Positions 31,920 to 43,259 of a stretch of DNA of 60,103 bases are shown here, one piece after another (positions within the stretch are counted from its first letter, which is position 1; each line of letters opens with the position of its first letter). The translations under genes and the position numbers were made by a program. The notes under the pieces were generated by a model. That model was given only the letters and a program-made list of their open reading frames with translations. It did no database searches and was not told the origin of the DNA. Origin of the DNA: Mesostigma viride. Taxonomy: Eukaryota > Streptophyta > Mesostigmatophyceae > Mesostigmatales > Mesostigmataceae. The stretch spans positions 1,167,861-1,227,963 of the forward strand of contig RPFO01000027.1 in the NCBI GenBank assembly GCA_009746045.1, in the 5' to 3' direction.

Positions 31920-34900
31920 ATGGCGACCATGGCCCCGCCGCAACAGGTGATGCTGACCCCGCCCCCGGCCCCGCAAATACCAGGCCCGATGGATAAGGTG
32001 CCTCAAATCGATGAAGTCACGGCTGCCGCGCTCGGCGGCCTTCAAAGCATCACCGTTTACCAGAAAGTCTCGAAGCTCGAAGCAATCACTATGGGATGTG
32101 TGGAAATGGCGAACAAATACACCATCCATCCAGGACATCATGACAAAGCCTGGGAGGGGCCTGTCATTATGAATGCCATCGAAAAGAGTGACTTTTGGAA
32201 TAGGTACAGTGACCTGCGGAGCCTTCCATTCCATGCAGCCTTTCCCAATGTGGTTTGCCAACGTTTTAATGCCGACTGGCTCTCTACACCAGACGCATGT
32301 CCCGTTCCATGCATGGACGCGTTCCGTTCCATGCAAAGTAGCTCGTAGCGTTTCATGCAGACTCCTCTATAAGAGTGGTTCAATGTTTCGAGTGTTGAAG
32401 TTTGCATGCAATGCTCTTGCCACACGCCTCATCGTGACGACGGGCAGGTGCTGCTGCGCTCCCTACAACAATCTGTTCATCGAATTCCGTGGAGGACCTA
32501 CCATATCCGAGGAGCAGAACAGACCTCCTCCGGGTAAGCACGTGTGTGCTTCTACCATGCAGGCCAAAAAAAATATGGCAAGCATTATCATGTACTTTCC
32601 AGTTTATTGCCTCTATTTTTAGCATGTTTGTTCTGACAACGCCCCGCACCCCACAAACAGACCAGTCCCTTCCTTATTGGCCATTGTCCAACCTTACTTG
32701 CCAATTTACCGTTTGTTGCATGACATGACCATTTTATCAATGGCTGCGCACTAGTCGTGATGTTGAGTGGGAGAGATGGGTCGAGTCCGTGACTGTTCGC
32801 CACTTTCAAGTGGGAATGCCTAGCAAGTTTGTGGTTTATTATTTTTTGATTGTGTCATTACATTGTTTGCTTCCCCCGCCCCCGCGTCCCCGTGTCCTGA
32901 AAAACTGAACCCCAAGCCCCTCAGACTAACCTTCAGTATGTGTTCCAAGAATATATCTTTTTTCCTGAATCAATATGTCGAACCCCACCCCACCCCCAGT
33001 CATGACCATGGAGCGCGAGGCCTGCCGCAAATTCCTGACCGCGTCTCATCGTTTGCGATGTACTCCTTTTCCATGCCCAATCCTTGTTCCAATTCATTCT
33101 TTCCTACCAGTCATGACGATGGAGCGCGAGGCCTGCTGCACCAAGTGCCCCTGCTGCTTCAACTGGGCCGACTGCTGCCTCGACGGCATGACCCTCCACG
33201 CAGGCGCGGTCCAGGGTGTGCCCGGGAAGATCGTCCCGCAGCGCGTGATTGGCAAGGCTAAGCAGCCAAAGGGCTGCACGTTCACGCCTACGGTGGATGT
33301 ATACGATGGGGGGTCCGACAGCGCGCTGGGGGTCATCACCGGGCCGTTCATCTTCGGCGGGTGCTCGGAGCTGTGCTTCTCAAGCCCGTTCAAGATGTCC
33401 AAGCCGGGGACGGTGAGTGTGTGTAGTGCATACTAGCGTCCAAAACGAATGAGTTATTTAGTTTAGTTTAGTTTTGTGGATCAATGCGTACTATTCAGTA
33501 CTACTGAATTATATACTACTAGTTTGATCCATTATTCACGCGGGGCCGTGGGGACGGCCCCAAAGGCCTACCACTTGGTCCCATGTGATGCATCACCCGG
33601 CAAAGACAGATCCCCATGTACAGTGGGGGTTGTGCCTTGCTTTCGTGCAGAATCGCTCTAGCGCGCCACAGCGCTTGTTTCGTTTCTGGATGCAATAGGC
33701 GCTACGTGTGCAGCATTTGCGATGAGTGCAGTACTTGTGGCTGTTTCAGTGATTGCTGTTGCTGTGTTGTTGGTGAGCTCAGTTGCCTTTTGCATAGCAT
33801 TCGCTTTGCCAACGATGTGCCCGGGAACAAGCCTGTAATACCACACCACAATCTGTCTACCACAGACCTGAAAACGCGCGGGCAACACAGCTAGTATGTA
33901 GAGGCGATCGAATTCCCTTTAAATGGTACGGATGCTTGTGATGTCAGGCCGGAGAACTGGGCAAAGCAACCCCTAGCCCCTCGCGAAGCCTAGCCCCTGC
34001 TGAGATGCTAGGATTCTTGTGATGTCAGGGGCATGCTGGTTTCTCGGTGGCACGTACCCACATTTGCTGCGAGATGCATCCGCGAGTTGAACCACCACCC
34101 CGCGCTCACCGATGCCAGCCACTCCCCTTTGTTTAGCCGTGATCTTTGGCTAACCTTAATCTTTGGTCAACCTTAATCTTTTGTGAACTTAAATCATTGG
34201 TGAGCCTTAATCTTTGCTGAACCCATAGTCCGGGCATGGGTTTTGGGCATTTTTAGACCCCTGAAAATGGAAAAAAAAATCATAACTCAATAGGCCTCAA
34301 CTCCAAATACCCCCAACCAAGGTGCTAGTAATATCTACACTTCAAGGGCTTTCAGAATATGCAATAATATCACGAGTCCATGCAGTTTTTTGCAAGATAT
34401 TTAATGTCAAAGTTGGACAAGAGACCATCATTTTCAGGTAAGCAAAAGCCTCTTAGACAATAACACCTACTGGGAGGGTCAGGAACCTCAATATTAAAAT
34501 TGGACAATTTCATTGGATAGTGCCACCATGCTTTCCTTGGGTCAGACCGCACGGATAGCCCATTTGACCAATATAATCTGCTCACTTACGTGTGTGGGTT
34601 ACGCGCGCGTATACAGCTATCCATGCGACGCCACACAGTTATGCATTGTATACAGCCACATAGGACTGTAAAAAATGCTGGGAACAAAGAAGTTGCTAAA
34701 CCAGCATTAACGGAACGGCATCCTCCAAAGAAACACCACAAACTGAGCAGATTTGGGGCTAATAGCACTCATACAGCAGGCATGGAAACCTGCTGCAAGA
34801 GGCACTGCATGATACACTCGTGAAACAAGATGTATAAACGACAGGTTCCCGTGCAAACGACATGCAAATACGTTGCCGTACCTGGCTTGATCACGACCTT

Positions 34901-37323
34901 TCCGGGTTCTGCTGGCCGGGACCCTCATATCTCACACAAGCTAATGCTTTCCAGGCATAGGCCGCCATTCTGTGTCACGTGGGTGCCAATACAGAGTAAA
35001 GGAACCTTCAACCCTATATACACAACGAGAAGGAGGGAGGGCGCCCTAGCTTCTCTCACTGCTGCAAGTGGGCAGGCCACCGAGCGCATAGGCCGCCATA
35101 GCCGCAGAATTCATGCATCCGCCATGATTACCAGGTTGATGTTCTGTGCAAAGATGACCTATGAACGCATCGGAATTCACACGCTGCTGCGGATGTCCCG
35201 TACCAAAACTGGGTGCTCGGGCTGGCGCAGACTGCCCGGCCATAAGAAGAAAATCGAAATATGACATGCCATTACTCATCTGGTACTGGCGACCAAGAAA
35301 TCAGTAATTCTCTACCTGTATTTTCCCAATGCTATACATCTGGCCACCCCTGACCTACGAAAATCACGCATCATCATTCTGAGCAACATTCTGAACCTTA
35401 CAAGCCGCGAGACGCAGAATTTCCTTGATAACGGCACGCTGGCAGCCATATCTAGTTACGTGCGCGCTCAAGTGAAAATTTCCCGCCAAAGTCACGTGAT
35501 ACTTTCTCAATACACGTTGTAATTACCAGGCCATGGCGAATTTTACCCCCAAACCTATGCATCACCTTCGTCCCTAAGTGTTCCCAGACCCACCGGACAA
35601 CTTCCCTCCGTCACGGGTGCACCCCGCGGCGCTCCGGGAATTGAGCGCCGCACCACCTGGAGTCAAACAGTGCAATGTATCACACTGTTTCCGGACTATG
35701 GGTTAAATATACCTTTGGACAGTCGTAATCGTTGTGAACCTTAAACTTTGCTGAGCCTTGATCGTTGGATAACATCAATCGTCGCTGAACCTCAGTCTTT
35801 GGTCAACACTCTGTCAACCCCTCCAACCTGGCCATGATTACCCAGCGGCGACAACAGACATATATCATGTGCCACAGGCTCCCCTTCCCCCCTGGCTTAC
35901 CTCCGGTGGTTTATGGTTACTGACGGTGGCCTGGACGGTTGCCTGGTGATACTGCGGACCTTGCGTAACACAGACACACACGACCAATATGCCCCCCTTT
36001 TCATTTCAGCACCTTTCATCATGGTCACCCCTTGGTGCGCGTCCCGTTTCTACCAATGTCCAGGTCAAGATTGGCGACATGGCGATCATCACCAAGCTGA
36101 AGCCCAAAGACTGCTCGGGCGTGCTCGCGGAGATGTTCACCGATTCTGACAAGTACACGATCGAGTTCATCGACCCCAGCCTCACGCCGCAGCAGAAGGC
36201 GACCATCCTGGGCTCCGCGCTGCTGCTGGACTTCATGTTCTTCGAGGTGAGCTGCCAAAGACCTACCTTGCCTCTCAACCGTTTACAGACTACTGCTAGA
36301 CTTCATGTTTTTTGACGTGAGGCGCGCGAGGGCAGTGGAAGTCTATCTTTCCTCTCAAACATGTTACTACTCTTTGTAAAACTCCATGTTTTTTTAGGTG
36401 AGGGCATTACAGTGCTGTCTTCTCCCAATAGCATGGGACCACGTTCCCTTTAACTTGAACTTGATGTGTTGACTTCAAGCTCGTTGAGATGAGGACACGG
36501 CAAGGCCATGCCAGGAGCCTAATGTTGCGCCAAGATTTTGGGGTTAGTTCTATATTTTCTGTCTTGACTTCATGTTCTTGGAGATGAGGGCTGCCGTCCA
36601 TTTGTTTGAAAAAAAGTCATTCACAGCTCCCTGGAGGACTTACAAGGACTCTAGACTACCCATTTGTTTATGCCCTGTTGTGGGCATGCGACTAGAGTAA
36701 TAAGCCATTGAAGCAACACTCCTTGTTTTCTCGTCATTTGCTTGCTTGCTTGCCTGCTTATCATATCCCCCCATGCTTACCATTGTACTACCCATGTCAC
36801 ACGATTGTGTTTACTCGCTGATCATCATCCGCCACGGTGGCGCTACAGACGGACAACATGGTCACCATCTGGTTACACATGTCACACGATTGTAATTTCC
36901 ATCATCCGCCAGGGTGGCCCTTCAGACGGACAACATAGTCACCTGCTGCTCTGCTGCTACCTCGCGCACACCGATATGTGCTTGCTTAGCAATTCTCGCT
37001 TTCCATGGCATGACTTCTCGTCACTTGTCAGCCTTGAGTGCCATCCTTCTATATCTACCATTCCTTTGCCATCCCACCCCTTCGATCGACAATGGCATGC
37101 TCTCGTGCGGCAAGACATTAACATTCCTTGTCACCTGCTCGCTTGCCTGCTTGGTGCCTGCCATCTGTTACCGCCATCTGTCACCGCCACACCCCACCAG
37201 ATGGACAACGGCATGATTTCGTGCCGCAACCAGGCGCTGACCATCACCTGCTTCAACTGCTACTGCGCCGGCTGCCTGTGGCCCTGCCAGTGCACCCTGA
37301 GCAACAACAGCGGCGGCAGCTAG
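31920..37323 (+). CDS. Phospholipid scramblase family protein, five exons
   Basis: Exons 31920-32203, 32448-32533, 33111-33412, 36064-36246 and 37201-37323 join in phase into 325 residues. The family's usual order is visible: a proline-rich N-terminus (MAPPQQVMLTPPPAPQIPGP), LGGLQSITVYQKVSKLEAIT, NKYTI, a Cys cluster RCCCAPYNNLFIEF, VMTMEREACCTKCPCC, a core with VITGPFIFGGCSELCFS, VKIGDMAIITKL, GVLAEMFTDSDKYTIEF, and the conserved LLLDFMFFE near the end. Family members are 12-stranded beta-barrel membrane proteins that move phospholipids between leaflets in a calcium-linked way. The EMFTDSDKYTIEF region aligns with the calcium-binding loop of animal scramblases. An extra Cys-rich tail (ITCFNCYCAGCLWPCQC) follows. 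Exon 2 is the least certain, but its phases and CCC motif fit. Intron 3 (2.65 kb) contains an inverted-repeat element. Confidence 0.9.
33000..33110 (+). promoter_or_regulatory. Second, in-frame 3' splice site upstream of scramblase exon 3
   Basis: CCCCCAG ending at 32999 precedes TCATGACCATGGAGCGCGAG, a near copy of the true exon 3 start at 33111. The two acceptors lie 111 bases apart, a multiple of three, and the interval has no stop. Use of the upstream site would add 37 residues (MTMEREACRKFLTASHRL...) inside the Cys-rich segment. Whether it is used is unknown. Confidence 0.5.
34130..34221. repeat. About 18-bp tandem repeat, CCTTAATCTTTGGTGAA type
   Basis: Five or so degenerate units lie left of the intron 3 element and related units resume at 35715-35815 (GAACCTTAAACTTTGCTGAG). 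The array was probably continuous before the element inserted. Confidence 0.6.
34222..35702. mobile_element. Third inverted-repeat element, within scramblase intron 3
   Basis: AACCCATAGTCCGG at about 34220 has an exact inverted copy ending at about 35704. TTAA follows on the right (35703-35706) but the left flank is TGAA, so the target duplication is decayed or absent. The element lies in a tandem array of about 18 bp (CCTTAATCTTTGGTGAA-like) present on both sides. Inside, a good minus-strand donor (ACAC|GTAAGTG near 34588) and GTATAAACG-type sequence loosely resemble TTAA elements 1 and 2. Membership of that family is an inference. Confidence 0.5.
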
Positions 37324-37839
37324 GCGACACTAGGCGAGCTACGCATGATGAGCAGCAACGCTAGTTCTGGCATCTAGGCTAGGCGCCCATAGCCTAAGGG
37401 GCCGGATCCCATAGTTCTTGGGCAAGTATAGCATTCAGCGTGTACGATTTAACGGTGTGTCTTTACTAATGACGTGCCGGTGGTCAGTGTGCCCGGTCCA
37501 ATCGGGCAAACTGCGTCGGTGAGTAAGCTAAGTGTGGGACCATGAGTGCCTTATTTAACAGGTAATGCTCTCCTGTAGAAGGATGAGCGGGTGGTTCAAG
37601 CAACACCACCAATCAAAATGTGCTCAGAATTGCGATCCTGTGCACAACAATTGAGAGATGCAAAGTCAACCAATTATTTAGGTAAGTAAGTAATCTCAAG
37701 GAGACAGCGAACTAATATGCGAAAGGCGTCCTAAGGCGTCTCATTTCTAACACGTCTCATTTCAATTCATCCACTTTTCACCGATTTGCTGGAAGGACAC
37801 TTCAGAATTTCAAATTTTCAAATTTTTAAATTCCCAAAT
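37324..37839. other. No recognisable gene; scramblase 3' flank
   Basis: No ORF or repeat of note and no AATAAA signal close to the scramblase stop. TCAAGGAGACAGC near 37697 is a weak match to the recurrent GGAGACAAC motif. Confidence 0.35.
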
Positions 37840-37975
37840 TCTCGTGCTCCCGTTGGGGAGTCACGGAGCATTAACCCCGATGAATGGAGGGAGGGAGGGA
37901 GGGAGGGAGGGACGGACGGACGGACGGACGGACGGACGGACGGACGGACGGACGGACGGACGGACGGACGGACTG
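37840..37975 (-). mobile_element. LINE-A hairpin end with expanded GGAG/GGAC microsatellite
   Basis: A LINE-A hairpin (CTCGTGCTCCCGTTGGGGAG) is followed by CATTAACCCCGATGAATGG, where other copies have a short GATG run. Here the run has become six GGAG and about fifteen GGAC units. Nothing of the LINE body remains beyond the array. Confidence 0.75.
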
Positions 37976-38067
37976 TTTCTTCTTCTTTTCGGGGTTTTCC
38001 TTATGAACATTGCATGCCAATCTCACCTCCGTAATTCATCATTCTCGATGAATATATACTACTAGTT

Positions 38068-38119
38068 GTATTAATTAATTAATTAGACTCGTGCTCCCGT
38101 TGGGGAGTCACGGAGCATG
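38068..38119 (-). mobile_element. LINE-A 3' end, hairpin and tail only
   Basis: TTAATTAATTAATTAGACTC plus the hairpin and CACGGAGCAT, with nothing else. It is one of the shortest LINE-derived insertions in the window. Confidence 0.75.
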
Positions 38120-38239
38120 GTTGTATTAGATACAGTTGTTGTAACTTGTAACAGGTCTCCTTTGGAAGGAATGGAACAAAGGCCAATTTGAAGGATAGTA
38201 CATAAGTAGGATACTAGTATATAAGTAGTGTGCAAACGT

Positions 38240-38467
38240 GGGCGGCACGCCAGACAGCTCCCCTAGGGCATCGTTAGGCTGTCTAGATAGATGTTGTAGT
38301 TAGAATGCTGTTAGATAGATGTCGTAGGTAGCTGATGTAGATAGATTAGACCGGTAGGACTGTTTGCACCCATCCATCCATCCATCCATCCATCGGGGTT
38401 AATGCTCCGTGACTCCCCAACGGGAGCACGAGTCTGATTAATTAATTAATTAATTAATTAATTAATA
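38240..38467 (+). mobile_element. LINE-A 3' UTR copy in plus orientation
   Basis: It matches the LINE-A UTR from GGCACGCCAGACAGCTCCCC through TAGACCGGTAGGACTG, a CATC microsatellite, the hairpin and a long ATTAATTA tail. It is opposite in orientation to the two short LINE-A ends just upstream. Confidence 0.85.
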
Positions 38468-38780
38468 TTAGTATTAGGAGAACTTTTGCGGATGATTGTA
38501 GGTGTCAGTTGGCGATGCCTTAGGATCAGGAGACGTCCGTCCTATAGTCAGCAAAATTAGTTGGTGCGAGAGGTCCCCAGTTCGATTCCGGCCTGGATTC
38601 ATTTGCAGATCACGTTTTCCGCGGACCGGCACTGAACGCAAATGGTTTTTACCTTTGCGGCGTGCCAAATCAGAAAATCAGACTATGTAGGCTAGGGCTA
38701 TGTAGGATAGGGCCGGAGGAGGAGTTGTGTTGGTAGGGAGGAGAAAGAACGCCTGTGTGTGTATGCGCGCGAGAGCTAGC
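38468..38780. other. Unassigned, with a possible tRNA-derived fragment
   Basis: Around 38560-38600, GCGAGAGGTCCCCAGTTCGA then TTCC resembles a tRNA T-arm and B box. I could not fold a full cloverleaf with a paired acceptor stem, so a SINE or tRNA relic is the most that can be said. No gene is evident. Confidence 0.25.
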
Positions 38781-39054
38781 GTGGGCGTGGGCGTGGGCGT
38801 GGGCCGGCGAGGGCGTGGGCGTGGGCGTGGGCGTGGGCGTGGGCGTGGGCGTGGGCGTGGGCGTGGGCGTGGGCGTGGGCGTTGGCGTGGGCGTGGGCGT
38901 GGGCGTGGGCGTGGGCGTGGGCGTGGGCGTGGGCGTGGGCGTGGGCGTGGGCGTGGGCGTGGGCGTGGGCGTGGGCGTGGGCGTGGGCGTGGGCGTGGGC
39001 GTGGGCGTGGGCGTGGGCGTGGGCGTGGGCGTGGGCGTGGGCGTTTGCGTGGCC
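38779..39054. repeat. Hexanucleotide array GTGGGC, about 45 units
   Basis: The array is nearly perfect, with interruptions at about 38803 and 38882. Arg-Pro, His-Ala and Val-Gly frames through it are artefacts. The G-tract spacing could allow quadruplex formation. Confidence 0.97.
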
Positions 39055-39250
39055 GGGCGTGCCTATGCGTGTGTGTGCGTGTGCACGTGCGTGCGCGCAT
39101 GCATATGTGCGAGTGTGTGTGCATGTGTGTGCATGTGTGTGCACGCGTGTGTGTCAGCGTGTGCGCGTGCGTGGACAGTGGGCAAGGGCAAGGGCAAGGG
39201 CAAGGGCAAGGGCAATTAAGGGCAAGCTGGGCAAGGGCAAGGGCAGAAGG
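39055..39250. repeat. GT-rich tract and GGGCAA array
   Basis: Alternating GTGTGCGTGTGC sequence (Z-DNA-like) runs to about 39178 and is followed by GGGCAA units at about 39180-39250. Confidence 0.85.
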
Positions 39251-39252
39251 GC

Positions 39253-39663
39253 ATGTGCAACCTTGATAATGTTTGCGTTGTACGATTGAGTTTGATGGGA
39301 CATGGCTGTCAATGTTCACAAGACCTTATCGCTTGCATCGATTATAAGCTCCTTGACACTTCATTTGTCCCTGGGACTGAGTCATGCATTATTATATATA
39401 CTTGTCGAGGATTTAAGCATGAAGGAATTGTAAACGCTTGTAGCAATGTAAACGGTATAAATTTGCAATCTGCATTGTTACGTCGCGTAACAATCTGTCA
39501 CAGTTACGGACGTAAATTAGGTCCTTTGCCTCAGTCGTTCCTAGGTTTACGTGTAGCTTGTACTGGTGGACACTGTTATCCCGGTATTGTGGTGCATTGG
39601 ATGCATTTAATTGGCGTCGCGCCGCGTACTTTAGGAGTGGTCCTTATCCTTCGGGTAGAATAG
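39253..39663 (+). CDS. Unrecognised ORF of 136 codons
   Basis: The frame reads [20 protein letters not shown] and, near its end, [20 protein letters not shown]. Base composition is more AT-rich than host exons. It abuts the GGGCAA repeat, so the start is uncertain. I see no known motif, splice context or homologue in the window; it may be an exon or chance. Confidence 0.25.
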   Translation: MCNLDNVCVVRLSLMGHGCQCSQDLIACIDYKLLDTSFVPGTESCIIIYTCRGFKHEGIVNACSNVNGINLQSALLRRVTICHSYGRKLGPLPQSFLGLRVACTGGHCYPGIVVHWMHLIGVAPRTLGVVLILRVE

Positions 39664-39799
39664 TAGTGGACCAGCGTGCATCTGTGCATTTGTAGGCGAG
39701 GGCCATGTCGGCCCAAGCATGCTGGACCGTTGGTGATCATTTATGCACGTTCTACCCCTCGTGTTGGCACTCGGCGTGTGTTAATGAATTGACACATAT

Positions 39800-40457
39800 T
39801 AATTAATTAATTAATTAGACTCGTGCTCCCGTTGGGGAGTCACGGAGCATTAACCCCGATGGATGGATGGATGGGTGCAAACATTCCTACCGGTCTAATC
39901 TATCTACATTGGCTACATACTACATCTATCTAACAGCATTCTAACTACAACATCTATCTAGGCAGCCGCACGCTGCCCGAGGGGGAGCTATCTGGCGTGC
40001 CTCCCGCGGGATTGCACACGCGGGCGCTTCCCCACTGGGGGGGGCTCATTGTCCTCTATGACCTGGGCCCACTTGGCCTTGTCCATCATCTTCTTCCAAA
40101 TCACGGAGAGGCCGAGGCCCCCCATGTCCTCTACTAGCTGTTCCTTGAAGGTGCGGGCCTTGCGGCGTCTAACATCACTAGGCCCAGCCCACGTCAGGAG
40201 GTGCCGGCCAGGCTGGGCTGGTCGCAGTCCTGCGGGGGGGCCACGTGAGGTGTCTACCTGGTTGGTGCGAGCTAGGTGCCCTACTAGCTGCAGGCGGCGT
40301 TGCTTAATGGTGCTGGTGATATATGGCATGCCCTGGTACAGGTCCTCATTGCGGACATGAGCAGCATATCCTACTCTGAAAATGGAACGCAGCATGCTGG
40401 TGACCGCGCCGTCCAGCTTGCGGGCCAGGTCGGCGGTGAGGGTCCACGTCTCGGCGC
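39800..40457 (-). mobile_element. LINE-A copy 3 with 10-bp target-site duplication
   Basis: TGACACATAT at 39790-39799 and 40458-40467 delimits a 658-bp copy. It encodes in one frame the end of the polymerase ORF, from AETWTLTADLARKLDGAV through RRLQLVGHLARTNQVDT and GLSVIWKKMMDKAKWAQV to the stop, followed by the UTR, GATG run, hairpin and ATTAATTA tail. It gives the cleanest view of LINE-A's 3' end and its 5' truncation. Confidence 0.92.
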
Positions 40458-41739
40458 TGACACATATAGCTAGGGTCATGGCAGTGTAGTAGTGTTTCCT
40501 TCGTTATCCTGGAGTAAACGGGTTTTGGTTGAATGGCCTATGGCATATTATAGTCGTACTTATGTTAATGAAAAGACCATCTCCGCAGCCACATACCGCT
40601 CCATCATCACGGAAGCCTTCCAGCACGGCACGTGACCCCCCTTGCCGCAGATGTGGCGGCAATGGGCGGCACGCTGGCTGCTGAGCTCCCTCACATTTCC
40701 ACCACCATCACCTCGACAGACTAGGGGATATACCAGTAGTGTAGATTAGATAGGCTTAGCCTTTGCAAGTGGCCCACGCGCATGTGCGCCCACAATGGCC
40801 CCCACGGATGATGCTTTCAGTATTTAGCCGCGCCCAGCCTACAGGGGTCACACGCAGTATCGCAACAAGAATCGCAACTCAAAAAAAAAAATTTTATCAT
40901 CCACTTCGATTAAGGGCAGGTATGGGCACACCATGGCACCTTCACTTTTCAAAAGTGATGTTTGGATGAAAAATGGGAGCGTGCTCGAGTATCGCAACAC
41001 CTAGTTCCGCAACTGAAAACCCACCAATTCTAGAGTTCCGCAATGCAACAGAATCGCAACAAACCTGGCAAGTATACCAAAAGTACGCCGTACACGTGCG
41101 CCGGAAGGAATAAATTGTCGCCAGTCGGCGTGCAGGATCCGATATGTACTTGCAATAGTTACCGCCGTTGACGATTGATTGGCCGCGCGGTGTTCAGTTC
41201 AGTTCAGTGGGATTCATCGCGCAGAAGTCAGTGCAATAATGAACAAAAACATAAGTGTGCCGCCTCTTCATTGAATAATCAACGACCTATAATTAGTCTA
41301 CAACCACTAACTTTTCGTTATCAAACAGTTCCCTAATCATCACGCGCGTCATCGTCTCGTCATTGCGCGTCATTACCCCGTCATTGTCCCGCCGACATTA
41401 CACAGCTATGGTCTTGAGGTATAGTCGGCGCCGTGGCATGTTAAACAAACTGCGTTGTTTCATTCACAGTGTGGTTTCATTATGTCGCTCTTTCGAACGG
41501 GGATGCATTAGGCAACAATACTGGACAGATTCTGAAAGAGGGTGTGTTTGTGAAGTGGGGATGGCAGCGGCCCAGCATTTGCTGGCCGTGCGGGTGCAAC
41601 TTTGAGGCGACTACATATATCGCCCTGAACCGTCTTTGTTAAAGCGGTGAGACAGTCCAGTGTTACAGTCCGGCCGCAGGCCGGGCAAGGGAAATGCTGT
41701 GTTCACCCTGATGCTGCGGGCCGAGGATGGGTGGCTGCA

Positions 41740-42510
41740 TGGAAACGTGAATGCTTGCATCGAATGGATGGCGGTGTCTGCATGCATGGATTGCACGTGA
41801 ATGTTCGCAGGATGGGTGGTAATTGCATGGATGCTCGCAGGATGGGTGCTAATTACACGAATCGATATTGCATTAATGCTTGCAGGGATGGATGGTGTTT
41901 GCATGCGTGGATACGTGAATGCTTGCAGGGATGGATGGTGTTTGCATGCATGGATACGTGAATGCTTGCAGGGATGGGTGGTGTTTGCATGCATGGATAC
42001 GTAAATGCTTGCAGGGATGGATGGTGTTTGCATGCATGAATGTGTGAATGCTTGCATGGGTGGATGGTGTTTGCATGCATGGATGGGTGGTGTTTGCATG
42101 CATGGATACCTGAAAGCTTGGGGTGGATGGTGTTTGCATGCATGGATACGTGAATGCTTGCATGGGTGGATGGTGTTTGCATGCATGGATGCGTGAATGC
42201 TTGCACGGATGGGTGGTGTTTGCATGCATGGATACGTGAATGCTTGCCTGGGTGGATGGTGTTTGCATGCATGGATACGTGAATGCTTGCACGGATGGGT
42301 GGTGTTTGCATGCATGGATACGTGAATGCTAGCATGGATGGATGGTGTTTGCATGCATGAATGTGTGAATGCTTGGGGTGGATGGTGTTTGCATGCATGG
42401 ATACGTGAATGCTTGCGTGGATGGATGGTGTTTGCATGCATGGATGCGTGAATGCTTGCAGGGATGGAAGTGATTGCATGCATGGATACGCGAATGCATG
42501 CATGAATGCG
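41740..42510. repeat. Minisatellite, about 37-40-bp units, inside the 3.4-kb element
   Basis: About 18 units follow the pattern GCATGCATGGATACGTGAAT GCTTGCAGGGATGGATGGTGT TT, with variants. A palindromic GCATGC lies in each unit. Histidine-rich and cysteine-rich frames through it are artefacts. Confidence 0.95.
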
Positions 42511-43259
42511 ACCGAGGACAGTGTAAGCACCTTTTAGGGATTAATATAGTGGTGAATATGGGCAGGCCCCCTGACCCATGTGAGTTATACATGTATTCAA
42601 GGAGACAACGATTCCAGTCCATGGCAGGATATATAAAGGATACCAACCCCAAGTCGGTGGGGGTATGCATGTGACCCAATTCAGTACAAGTGTAATAACA
42701 GTGATTCGGGCCGTGGTGTCAGCAACCCTGTCACTCAAGGTTACATTATAGATACTCATTCCATCTCCGCCTCCACATCATTGAGGATGTAATATACGCG
42801 ACAACTATTAATGTTCGCATGGCGGTCACGCGACGCCTGATCAACGCGTAGCGTCTGCGTGTCGTAATTTAATTTTTTAATATTAATGCACAGTCACCAT
42901 TTTACCGCGTGCTGGCCTGCACTTAGCCCTTGGATGACCAGTGTGTAACTCTACCCCTAATTATGGCTGGTTGCACCTTGCATGATAATGTCCAGAAACC
43001 AGCCTGATAACAATCTAGTGTCCATACTGGGACCAAAGCACACGCATATAGGGAGTTACTTCGGGGTCATGTCATTAGTCATGTTGCAATGTCCTATATG
43101 TCCTATGGGTGCTAAATACAGCACTAATCTCAGGGGGTGCACGGGTGCGATAAAAAAGACACTTACAATGCAATGTTAAGTGATAATGCAATATTGGACG
43201 TCTTCACAAACCAAGGCCCAAATGCACACGTAGCAAGGGGGTGCAAGGGGCGGTGTTAC

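Noticed and set aside
33616-33894. Cysteine-rich ORF of 92 codons
   Set aside because: Lies inside scramblase intron 3 with no homology or splice support.
38540-38610. tRNA gene
   Set aside because: A B-box-like T-arm is present but no acceptor stem pairing or complete cloverleaf could be drawn.
38678-39319. Arg-Pro, His-Ala and Val-Gly repeat proteins
   Set aside because: Frames of the GTGGGC hexamer array.
41611-42679. Histidine/cysteine-rich repeat ORFs (minus, up to 290 codons)
   Set aside because: All three minus frames are open through the minisatellite and no start or splice context supports them.
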